A stretch of 26,769 nt of DNA. Source: a virus. Numbering within the stretch: the first letter of the stretch is position 1; each line of letters opens with the position of its first letter. A program made the position numbers and the translations under genes. The notes beneath the pieces are model-generated. The model saw only the letters and a list, made by a program, of their open reading frames with translations, was not told the origin of the DNA and did not search any database. Positions 20,082 through 26,769 of this stretch are shown here, in pieces. The stretch covers positions 1 to 26,769 of the IMG/VR virus record IMGVR_UViG_3300020214_000096, one strand, 5' to 3'.

Positions 20082-22196
20082 TTACTCCTGCGTGATGTTG
20101 TTTTTTATGAGTTTAATTTCGCAAGAATCAGTAGCGCAATATTTTTCCCCTATTGCGTCAATTGCCATTCCGGCATATACTCCCACAAAATCTATTGGAA
20201 AAAGAGTTTTTTTAAAACTATCGTATTCTTCTTCAGTTATTTGGGTGTAGGGCATTTGCGGATATGTGTGGTTTCCGCTTGGAAGAAACGACACAGTCTT
20301 TAGCTGACCCTCGTACATGTGCAGCACATTACCCACGTATTGAGCTTCTTTCTCTTTGTCAAATGATATCGTAACAGAAACAGAATTATCTGACCAATAT
20401 CTTTGAGCCATTGCGGCCAAAGACATTTTTTCAAAAATTGTTACATCACGCTCTGCTCTCCCTGCCTCTGATTTAATTGGAAAATAAACTACAGATGTAG
20501 TATTGGGAGATTCAGATGCTGGCTCAACTGTATAATTTGCCATTTTAAATAACGGCAACATTGGATCATCATTTGAAAATCTAATAGTTCTATTAAAAAA
20601 TTTTCCACCCGGAGTCCAATGAACGCCAGGCGACTCACCGGCAAGAATAGAAACAGTGCCTGATGGTTTTATTGTTGTCATTTTAATTGATTCACGAATT
20701 CCAAGCCATTCTGAATATACATTATCATATCTTTGAATGGTTTTATATCCTTCATCCATCCATTCACGAAGAGCTGGCAGTCCGACACGATCAGCAAAAT
20801 TTGCCACACCAGACATAGATGTTCCTATTCTTCTATTTCTTTGCATAATTGCGTTTGTTTCCTCCCAGTGAGTGGGAAGTAGTGTAACTGTTTTGGCGTA
20901 GAGATAGGCAAACTTTAGTGTGCGCTTATAGTCTTCTAAACTTTCGTGTCTATTTAAGTATGTTTCAACTAGAGTGCAACACTCAAACGACTCTAAAGAC
21001 TGTTCTGCGCACGGATTATAACCAGCTACACGATGATCTTTATTGTTCGGTGGATCAGCAAGTCGTCCGAATTCACGGCTTATGTCCATCCAAAGAACGC
21101 CAGGTTCCCCATTGCGCGCAATGCCTTCGACAATTGCACCAAGATCCACGCCCACTCTTGTTTCGACAGAATTATTTGACATCCAACCCCAACCCGGAGC
21201 ATCTGGGCTGTAAGAATTTCTTTCGGGGAAAACTTCTATATTCTTAAGGTTTAAAAAATCTTGATCATCAATACGACCAATTAAAAGTTCGGCTGAACGA
21301 CGCACGTTGCCAGATACTACGCATACTCCAATAAGATTTCCGATATCAGCTATATCTTTTCTGGTAAGTTTTTGTCCAATTCTGCTATCAAACATTTTTT
21401 TGATATGTTTATGAAGTTTTTCTAACGGCTCATGACCAGCCGCTATGCCGCCAAATGTTTTAATCGGAGCACCTGCTGGTCTGATCAAGGAATAGTCAAA
21501 ATAGACCCCGTCTTGCCCAGGCTTAAGATATGAGTCTAACAACATCGCCGTAGAAATATACCATCCCTCTCTTGTGTCGGGCACTACGTAGGTAGCAGTA
21601 TCTGGACTTGTTGAGGATGGGGAATAGATTGAAAAATCTTTATCTGCGCCCTTGTCATCAAACCCAACACCAACACCGAGCATGGACGCCTCCATTAAGA
21701 ACGCAAACGGTTTTGAGGGATTAAGTTTCGTCATTTCCGATGTAGATACAAACGCGCAATTTTGCAGCGCTGCAGAATTTTTTTGTATGTTAACAATGTT
21801 GGTGCCCATAGCCCATAAGCCACGACCTGGAGGTGTCCACTTTAAATTAAATAAACGATCAAACGCCTCCTTAGCTGAAGCTTGCGCTTTTGCATCGTTC
21901 CATGGCAAGCGATTCTTTTTGCAGTGGTCTTTTTGCAAAGAATACATTCCATTGATTACTCGTTCACAAACATCTGACCAAGACTCTTTGGTGCCATCTT
22001 CTTTTAAACGAGAGTATGTACGAAGAAATGTAATTTCTCCTACAGAATTTCCCCCTGCGTCTCTGTAGCCAAATGGAGCTAACTTTTGCCTATAAGATGC
22101 AACAAACTCGTCTGTTAGCTTAAAAGAAAACATAGATGATAATTTACTTGCAATTGGCGCCAAGTCTGGATTACCATTTTCAATTTCTTCTGACAT
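20082..22196 (-). CDS. nrdJ: Class II (adenosylcobalamin) ribonucleoside-triphosphate reductase
   Basis: This 704-residue enzyme is close to the monomeric RTPR of Lactobacillus leichmannii. The active site is present: C147 ('LQNCAFV'), 'NPCAEQS' (N394, C396, E398), C407 ('FECCTLVE'), and the C-terminal redox pair C687/C692 ('YCATDSC'). It reduces ribonucleotides to deoxynucleotides using vitamin B12, so host or medium cobalamin is needed. It sits with thyX, giving a dNTP supply unit for the DnaE polymerase. A GGGAGA lies before ATG 22196. Activity looks intact. No CGG is in frame. Confidence 0.96.
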   Translation of the reverse strand: MSEEIENGNPDLAPIASKLSSMFSFKLTDEFVASYRQKLAPFGYRDAGGNSVGEITFLRTYSRLKEDGTKESWSDVCERVINGMYSLQKDHCKKNRLPWNDAKAQASAKEAFDRLFNLKWTPPGRGLWAMGTNIVNIQKNSAALQNCAFVSTSEMTKLNPSKPFAFLMEASMLGVGVGFDDKGADKDFSIYSPSSTSPDTATYVVPDTREGWYISTAMLLDSYLKPGQDGVYFDYSLIRPAGAPIKTFGGIAAGHEPLEKLHKHIKKMFDSRIGQKLTRKDIADIGNLIGVCVVSGNVRRSAELLIGRIDDQDFLNLKNIEVFPERNSYSPDAPGWGWMSNNSVETRVGVDLGAIVEGIARNGEPGVLWMDISREFGRLADPPNNKDHRVAGYNPCAEQSLESFECCTLVETYLNRHESLEDYKRTLKFAYLYAKTVTLLPTHWEETNAIMQRNRRIGTSMSGVANFADRVGLPALREWMDEGYKTIQRYDNVYSEWLGIRESIKMTTIKPSGTVSILAGESPGVHWTPGGKFFNRTIRFSNDDPMLPLFKMANYTVEPASESPNTTSVVYFPIKSEAGRAERDVTIFEKMSLAAMAQRYWSDNSVSVTISFDKEKEAQYVGNVLHMYEGQLKTVSFLPSGNHTYPQMPYTQITEEEYDSFKKTLFPIDFVGVYAGMAIDAIGEKYCATDSCEIKLIKNNITQE

Positions 22197-22209
22197 TTAT
22201 TTCTCCCAC

Positions 22210-22902
22210 TTATCTAATTAATTTAATATAGTTTGAATTTGTTTTTTGTATTTCTGCTTTTTTAATTTTAACAATTTGATCTGTAGAATAAATTTTATGA
22301 ATCTGTTTTTCTATAAAATATCCACTTCTCCAGTTAAGAACTTTTTCTACATTCTGACTATAATTAGTAAAGATATTACAAATAACCGCACCGCCATAAA
22401 TTTTGATTAAATTGCTCATTTTTAATACCGCTTCTTCTTTTTTGTCATGGTTAGAAAAAGATTCTTTATCTAATTTTTCATACAACCAATTAAAAGCTTG
22501 TCTAGTAAGAGGCGGTATATCTATGTGATCAAAAATGCCTTCTTGAAGTATCAAAATTCTATTTTTTTCTATTCGTATATCTTCTTTAACTGTTTCTCTA
22601 AATAAAACAAACCAATCTCTTTCATTAAACTGTGGCCATCCACTTACCCAAAATAATAAAACATGGTTTTCTGCTGGTATTGGAGATTTATTAACGATCG
22701 GCGATAGGCATGCGCATGCTATCGATTTTTTAATAAACTCTTTTGCTTTATCGTCACCTAATTTTTTCTTTTGTACTGACCAAAGTTGTGCTAACTTTTC
22801 TGGCCAATCTGATTCACCCAAATATATTGTAAGATATTTATTTGCCAACTCAACCGTAAGAATACCACTGCGAACGAATTCCTCCAATGGCTGTGTAGAC
22901 AT
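22210..22902 (-). CDS. Hypothetical protein of about 230 residues
   Basis: The start is ATG 22902 with AAGGA 6 nt upstream; a TTG two codons earlier is less likely. The protein is rich in helix and aromatic residues ('RDWFVLFRETVKEDIR', 'AFNWLYEKLDKE') and has two close cysteines ('SIACACLSP') but no zinc-like pair. I see no signal or membrane segment. It heads the nrdJ-thyX unit, so it may help dNTP supply, but this is not shown. A TATAAT at 22930-22935 could be its promoter. Confidence 0.62.
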   Translation of the reverse strand: MSTQPLEEFVRSGILTVELANKYLTIYLGESDWPEKLAQLWSVQKKKLGDDKAKEFIKKSIACACLSPIVNKSPIPAENHVLLFWVSGWPQFNERDWFVLFRETVKEDIRIEKNRILILQEGIFDHIDIPPLTRQAFNWLYEKLDKESFSNHDKKEEAVLKMSNLIKIYGGAVICNIFTNYSQNVEKVLNWRSGYFIEKQIHKIYSTDQIVKIKKAEIQKTNSNYIKLIR

Positions 22903-22954
22903 ATTCAATCCTTATTAATGGTATTAAAAATTATATAATTAGTATGATAAAGAA

Positions 22955-22979
22955 AATTCCCGCCCATTGGGCGGGAATT
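22955..22979 (-). terminator. Hairpin terminator after the virion genes
   Basis: An 11-bp perfect stem, AATTCCCGCCC / GGGCGGGAATT, with a 3-nt loop is followed on the minus strand by TTCTTTATC. It fits the end of the virion gene 23043-23657. The T-run is short but the stem is strong. Confidence 0.78.
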
Positions 22980-22990
22980 AACTTCTTTGC

Positions 22991-23008
22991 CCTGCTAATT
23001 ATAGCAGG
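22991..23008 (-). other. Second hairpin containing an extended -10
   Basis: CCTGCT-AATTAT-AGCAGG forms a 6-bp stem between the virion gene and its terminator. On the minus strand it contains TGCTATAAT (23006-22998), the same extended -10 seen before thyX and the thermonuclease. It may be a promoter, a hairpin, or both; a start near 22991 would put a short leader before the large stem. Confidence 0.4.
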
Positions 23009-23042
23009 TGTTTGATTAGATTATTGCGATAGAGCAAAAAAA

Positions 23043-23657
23043 TTACAATGCTTTTGTGGCCGTCAGACCTTTGTACTCCAGCACTTTGTTTCTGCCATAA
23101 GCGGATTCTGTATTTGGTTGACCGTAGCCACTCTTGAATACTTGAGCGCTCGCAACACCGCCAAAATCATCTGGTCTAAACAAACCAAATGAAGCTGCTG
23201 AGCCTTGCTCATCTGTTCTTGGCCCGTGGCCATATCCACTCTTGAATATTTCTGCTGAAGCTACACCATCAAAAAAGTAATTGCTGTATAGCGCATAGGG
23301 ATTAACCCTATCCTCAACGTGACCGTATCCAGAAGAAAATGCCTGAGCCCCAGCTAAACCCTTGTACTCTTGTGGCCTAAAGCGTGCACCGTCGTACGTG
23401 GCTTTGCCGTCTGGAAAGACCCCAGAAAGCGGATGCACGTAAAGTGTTGATCCATTGAATATCTGCGAAAGAAACCTGTTGCCAGGATGATCGCCAGTGC
23501 CAGAAACGTAATGATTATCCGGAGCACCGTCCAAAAGACCTTTAGCGAAAAGCGGATAAAATGAGTATTTGCCAGCCGTGCCCTTGAATGTATTGACCAT
23601 ATCATTAGAATTACGGCCCTTTAAAACTGGTCTACGACCCACGTAAAAGGTAGTCAT
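23043..23657 (-). CDS. Virion protein with repeated SGYG motif
   Basis: This 204-residue protein has three copies of a 'G(V/L)A(S/G)A(Q/E)xF(K/S)SGYG' motif near residues 100, 130 and 166, and a partial fourth, 'YKGLTATKA', near the C-terminus. Its start reads MTTFYVGRRPVLKGRNSNDM. GC-rich codons, a strong AAGGAG 8 nt before ATG 23657 and a strong terminator after it suggest an abundant virion or decoration protein. No signal peptide is seen. The family is not certain, but the gene sits among tail or baseplate genes. Confidence 0.72.
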   Translation of the reverse strand: MTTFYVGRRPVLKGRNSNDMVNTFKGTAGKYSFYPLFAKGLLDGAPDNHYVSGTGDHPGNRFLSQIFNGSTLYVHPLSGVFPDGKATYDGARFRPQEYKGLAGAQAFSSGYGHVEDRVNPYALYSNYFFDGVASAEIFKSGYGHGPRTDEQGSAASFGLFRPDDFGGVASAQVFKSGYGQPNTESAYGRNKVLEYKGLTATKAL

Positions 23658-23722
23658 TTACTTGTCTCCTTATTAAAAAATATGCTTATATAGTAAAAAC
23701 AAATTAGGATTTTCACCCAAAA

Positions 23723-24985
23723 TTATAAATTATAATCCATTTCAACAATAATATCCGACAAAACTGGCGGTATTTTATCTTCTAGCATTTTTAAAGTAAC
23801 CTCTATATAAACGTGGTTACACGTATTCGGGTTGGTCAAAGAATACCCGCTTACACTCGGGTAAAATACCCTATATTGAAAGATGTCTGAAAGCAATGAC
23901 TGATTAACGTTGTAAATTTTTGGCGAAACGTTTATAACGTTGTTTATAGTGTTCCCCGGCGGAGCGTTAAATTTGACGAAGGTTTTACCGTTAGGCAGGA
24001 ACTTATCGTATCTAATGTCAAGATCGGAAAGACCGTACGTATAAACGTAGGAATTGTTTTCCTTAATATAATTTCTTTGTCTTAACAAAATTCTGACCGC
24101 GGTTATTGAAGTTTCAGCAAAGTAGAACTTAAGAGGCCCTGAATTGACAATGGTGTCCGAACCAACAACCGACCAACCACCTGGCGGAACCTTGCCAAGA
24201 GCATCGTATTCCCCGTCATACAATCCGTTGTTCAAACTTTTGTAATCGTCTTTGTCGGTCATGGTTGGATTATTTTTTGTTGTATATTCTATTTTGACTA
24301 CATCGATACCGTTGGACGGGTAAGGAAAAATAGACAGCGAATTTGTCAAAGAACTTCCAATTGAACCTATTGGTATTTTGACATACAAATACATGCTGAC
24401 ACCAAGTGGATTGGGTTCGGTCAAAACAACATTTCTTCTCCAAACTTTATCCGATTGATTCAAAAATGCGTTTTCGACAGGAGTGGAGTCTATAAGGGCT
24501 CCGGTTCCGTCTCCGCCAGACAAATTGGTGTCTAATCTGGTCTCAAGAAAATTGGGTATAACCTGACCTTTGATTGAGTTAACAAATTTAATTTTGGAAT
24601 GAGAAGATCCTGAAGCTACCGGTAAAGTTAAATGATTACAATAGTCGCTGAACTCTAACGCATTAGATGCAGATATCGCATAGCTCGTTGCAACAAAAGG
24701 CGACAGATCTATCTGATTTTTAGAATGGATGGATACTTGATTTGTGTTTATGCTTTCTATGTTCCTAATTCTATCTTGCAATTCTTGAATAGCGGAAGTC
24801 AAAAAAATATTTTCTTTTACTATTCTTTCAATAATTTCATTAATTTTTTTATCCAAAACGCCATATTTGTTATACAGGTAAACCAAATCTGCGTAGTTTT
24901 CTTCTATGCGCTGGTTAAAATCCGTGCTGGAAAGTGGGCCGTGATACTTAACTGGTTTTTTCTGCGTATAAATATAATCAGACAT
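23723..24985 (-). CDS. Virion structural protein, probably tail or baseplate
   Basis: This 420-residue protein has a coiled-coil-like N-terminal part (about 30-80: 'YGVLDKKINEIIERIVKEN', 'AIQELQDRIRNIESI') and beta-rich C-terminal domains with Gly/Ser/Thr/Asn loops. This is usual for tail-tip, fibre or baseplate proteins. No enzyme motif is seen. It is in line with the 145- and 440-residue genes upstream in the same transcript, and its stop is followed by the abundant virion gene. Precise position in the virion unknown. Confidence 0.62.
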   Translation of the reverse strand: MSDYIYTQKKPVKYHGPLSSTDFNQRIEENYADLVYLYNKYGVLDKKINEIIERIVKENIFLTSAIQELQDRIRNIESINTNQVSIHSKNQIDLSPFVATSYAISASNALEFSDYCNHLTLPVASGSSHSKIKFVNSIKGQVIPNFLETRLDTNLSGGDGTGALIDSTPVENAFLNQSDKVWRRNVVLTEPNPLGVSMYLYVKIPIGSIGSSLTNSLSIFPYPSNGIDVVKIEYTTKNNPTMTDKDDYKSLNNGLYDGEYDALGKVPPGGWSVVGSDTIVNSGPLKFYFAETSITAVRILLRQRNYIKENNSYVYTYGLSDLDIRYDKFLPNGKTFVKFNAPPGNTINNVINVSPKIYNVNQSLLSDIFQYRVFYPSVSGYSLTNPNTCNHVYIEVTLKMLEDKIPPVLSDIIVEMDYNL

Positions 24986-24993
24986 TTAATCTC

Positions 24994-25431
24994 CTAAGTT
25001 TCTTCTCTAATTTTGGCTTCAATTAAATCAAGCTTTCTTAGCAGGTGTGCAATAGTAGATGAATTAAATTGAGGTTTATTAAATTGTAATATATCGTTTA
25101 AATACGGGGTGCTGGCTTCAACGTTATATTCTTCTTCTTCTCTATCGTATGAAACGATTTGAGAATATATGGTCATTAACAGGTCTTGGTTTACATAGTA
25201 GTCTGGAGTGGCCGAATTTAGATTATTCCTTGACATTTCTCCGACATTATCAATCAAGGATTGAAGGTCTTTTATCTTTTTATGAAGTCTATGAATATCC
25301 ATGAGGATCTGATCATTGGCTAAATTTAAAACAAAAGAGGGCACTGGCCCCTTATAAATTAGTCGTTGTCTATTTAATAAGGGTTCAAAAATTGTTTCTC
25401 TTTTGTTTTTACCGGAATAAGAAATGGTCAT
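24994..25431 (-). CDS. Helical virion-operon protein
   Basis: This 145-residue protein is mainly helical ('ANDQILMDIHRLHKKIKDLQSLIDNVGEMSRN') and ends in 'LLRKLDLIEAKIREET'. It sits 8 nt before the 420-residue virion gene and 7 nt after the 440-residue gene, so it belongs to the same operon. Its Arg/Lys-rich helices suggest an assembly or connector role, but no family is known. Confidence 0.55.
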   Translation of the reverse strand: MTISYSGKNKRETIFEPLLNRQRLIYKGPVPSFVLNLANDQILMDIHRLHKKIKDLQSLIDNVGEMSRNNLNSATPDYYVNQDLLMTIYSQIVSYDREEEEYNVEASTPYLNDILQFNKPQFNSSTIAHLLRKLDLIEAKIREET

Positions 25432-25438
25432 ACGATAC

Positions 25439-26761
25439 CTAATGATTGAATTTAATTGTATAAGAATTTAAAGCTGGAGCAGAATAGGAGTCTGCACCCC
25501 TAAAAAAATCTGCTCTTATTTTAATAAATTTAATTTTGTTTTGATTATTTGCATAATAGTATACATTACTTCCGCCTCTTATTTCCTGAGTTCTTCTATA
25601 CACAATTTCCTTATTGTTTTCATAGTCGATAACAGAAAATACATTGTCATAATTTGAATGTTTATTTCTTAAATCTTCTATTTTAACCAAAGACAAATAA
25701 TTTCTGTATATCGTAGCGTTTGGCACTTGCGATAGCGCTTGATCTTCCATCAATGCGATTGTGCCGTTAAATGGCGTTCGTACGCCATTTGTATGATTTG
25801 TGGATTTGTTAACAACAATAACTATTTTATTTTGACCCTTAACAAAATTCCAAGTAAGTGCAGCTGATAAAACGCCGGCGGCCAAAATACCAGAAGTGGA
25901 AAGTTCAACGCCGTTCAAATATACGCTAACATCCCAATACTGCGCTGAAAGTGATTTTAAGAATTTTTTTGTTAAAGTTAAAGATTCTTCCATGAAAACA
26001 TTGGTGGTAATATACAGGCTTCCAAACGGAGCATTTTGGGCCGAATAAAATTCTTGTGTTGAATTAGCCGTGACAAACGATGTGGTGATAACAATATCTT
26101 TTCTTTCGCCATATAAAGCGCTGTGCCAGGTGGCTATGTCTAGTGCGGTGCCAGTAACGTGTGATACCTGGAGTTGATCACTTTTTACGCTTTCTAATAT
26201 ATATGGTTCGTAGGGTTCTGAATTTTTTGGAAACCTACACAATCTATACACATTAAAATTTCTTGACAAAAAATCGTTTTGATAAAAATAATCTTTAATT
26301 GGATTATTGTAGACACTCGTTCTAGGAATTTGCACGACAGAACTAAAAGTAGATTCGATAGAACTTGTTTCGGTTTTTACCAAATTAGACTTAACCAGTT
26401 TGGTTCCCCTGAAATCTACCGTGCTTGGATAACTTGCATTTTTTTCCGAAGCGGGGGATATAGAAATCCAATTGAATTGATTAATGTCTGTTCCAAAATT
26501 GTTGTCTGCGGCAATGTAGTAGTTGATCGATGTTCCGGAAGGAATTTGCTGATCTACATCAAAAACAATTTTGTCTATAGCGAGATTGGGATTTTGATTG
26601 TTGGGCAAGCCCAAAGATTTACTTACATAGATTCCGGAAGAACTGTAATATGGCGCGGTGATAATTAACTCATCAATCCTAAAATCATATACATATATTG
26701 CCTGATTGTTTTTTGTTGAAAAGAAATCTGGTTCAATTTTTGTTAAATAGAGTTCAATCAT
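25439..26761 (-). CDS. Virion structural protein, probably tail or baseplate
   Basis: This 440-residue protein is beta-rich throughout, with many Asn/Ser/Thr/Tyr loops and no cysteine motif. A beta-sandwich-like stretch ('QYWDVSVYLNGVELS', 'AALTWNFVKGQNKIVIVVNK') in the middle looks like a carbohydrate-binding or jelly-roll domain. The end, 'IRADFFRGADSYSAPALNSYTIKF', is common in phage tail proteins. ATG 26761 lies only 8 nt from the window edge; its upstream signals are not visible. Tail role inferred from neighbours. Confidence 0.6.
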   Translation of the reverse strand: MIELYLTKIEPDFFSTKNNQAIYVYDFRIDELIITAPYYSSSGIYVSKSLGLPNNQNPNLAIDKIVFDVDQQIPSGTSINYYIAADNNFGTDINQFNWISISPASEKNASYPSTVDFRGTKLVKSNLVKTETSSIESTFSSVVQIPRTSVYNNPIKDYFYQNDFLSRNFNVYRLCRFPKNSEPYEPYILESVKSDQLQVSHVTGTALDIATWHSALYGERKDIVITTSFVTANSTQEFYSAQNAPFGSLYITTNVFMEESLTLTKKFLKSLSAQYWDVSVYLNGVELSTSGILAAGVLSAALTWNFVKGQNKIVIVVNKSTNHTNGVRTPFNGTIALMEDQALSQVPNATIYRNYLSLVKIEDLRNKHSNYDNVFSVIDYENNKEIVYRRTQEIRGGSNVYYYANNQNKIKFIKIRADFFRGADSYSAPALNSYTIKFNH

Positions 26762-26769
26762 AGAACTTT

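Noticed and set aside
1-26769. TGA or TAG stop-codon recoding in the phage
   Set aside because: TGA ends many genes in tight ATGA overlaps and TAG ends the helical protein, with no extended readthrough homology. Only CGG behaves unusually.
1-26769. A tRNA gene that would decode CGG or a Gly-GGN four-base codon
   Set aside because: No cloverleaf with CCA-like end and T-loop was seen in the few intergenic gaps. If such a tRNA exists it is outside this window or in the host.

Overview
The window reads as part of a large, AT-rich tailed double-stranded DNA phage genome. It is packed with genes on one strand, often with ATGA, TAATG or short overlaps. It combines a replication and nucleotide-metabolism set (DnaE-type polymerase, DnaB-type helicase, archaeo-eukaryotic-type primase, RNase H, ThyX, class II ribonucleotide reductase, dNMP kinase) with virion genes. 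I see no rRNA, tRNA, CRISPR array or insertion sequence. A low-GC aquatic host, perhaps an actinobacterium, would fit ThyX, NrdJ, the MSMEG_6728-like glycosylase and the apparently leaderless promoters. That is inference only, and I cannot name the phage.

Layout, following minus-strand transcription from the right edge. 26761-23043 holds four virion-type genes, ending in a hairpin terminator. 22902-19368 holds an unknown protein, NrdJ and ThyX. 19368-13344 is an accessory stretch of small proteins, two GT2 glycosyltransferases, a GT-D-like protein, a GC-richer cytosine-C5 DNA methyltransferase, a thermonuclease, a DNA-glycosylase-like protein, a deoxyribosyltransferase-like protein and a nuclease. 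13372-3741 is the replication core: helicase, an inactive-looking Cas4-like protein, an HD hydrolase, the primase, DnaE flanked by zinc-ribbon proteins, and an intact-looking Cas4/RecB-like nuclease. 3509-3685 is the only plus-strand gene: a 58-residue protein with a strong ribosome binding site and its own terminator. It is divergent from a promoter that drives 3417-1: a nuclease, a sigma-like factor, a helical protein, RNase H and dNMP kinase.

The main discovery is about decoding. Scanning the genes by eye, I find the codon CGG in frame only five times in the window, at 2050-2052, 3199-3201, 4372-4374, 9792-9794 and 10023-10025. At each of these the zero frame ends within 0 to 12 further codons. 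Skipping the C, so that GGN is read next, joins that frame to the rest of the gene. The +1 shift rebuilds the active sites of a primase, a Cas4-like Fe-S nuclease and a PD-(D/E)XK endonuclease, and gives a sigma-like factor and a small protein normal overlaps with the next start codon. CGG is never used as an ordinary arginine codon, even in the GC-richer methyltransferase. This phage, or its host, seems to treat CGG as an unassigned or four-base codon (CGGN) that triggers a +1 frameshift.

Two other patterns stand out. Extended -10 promoters (TGnTATAAT) recur, and two of them lie exactly 8 nt before an ATG, which suggests leaderless mRNAs. The replication region also carries two Cas4-like Fe-S proteins, one with its nuclease site intact and one with it lost.
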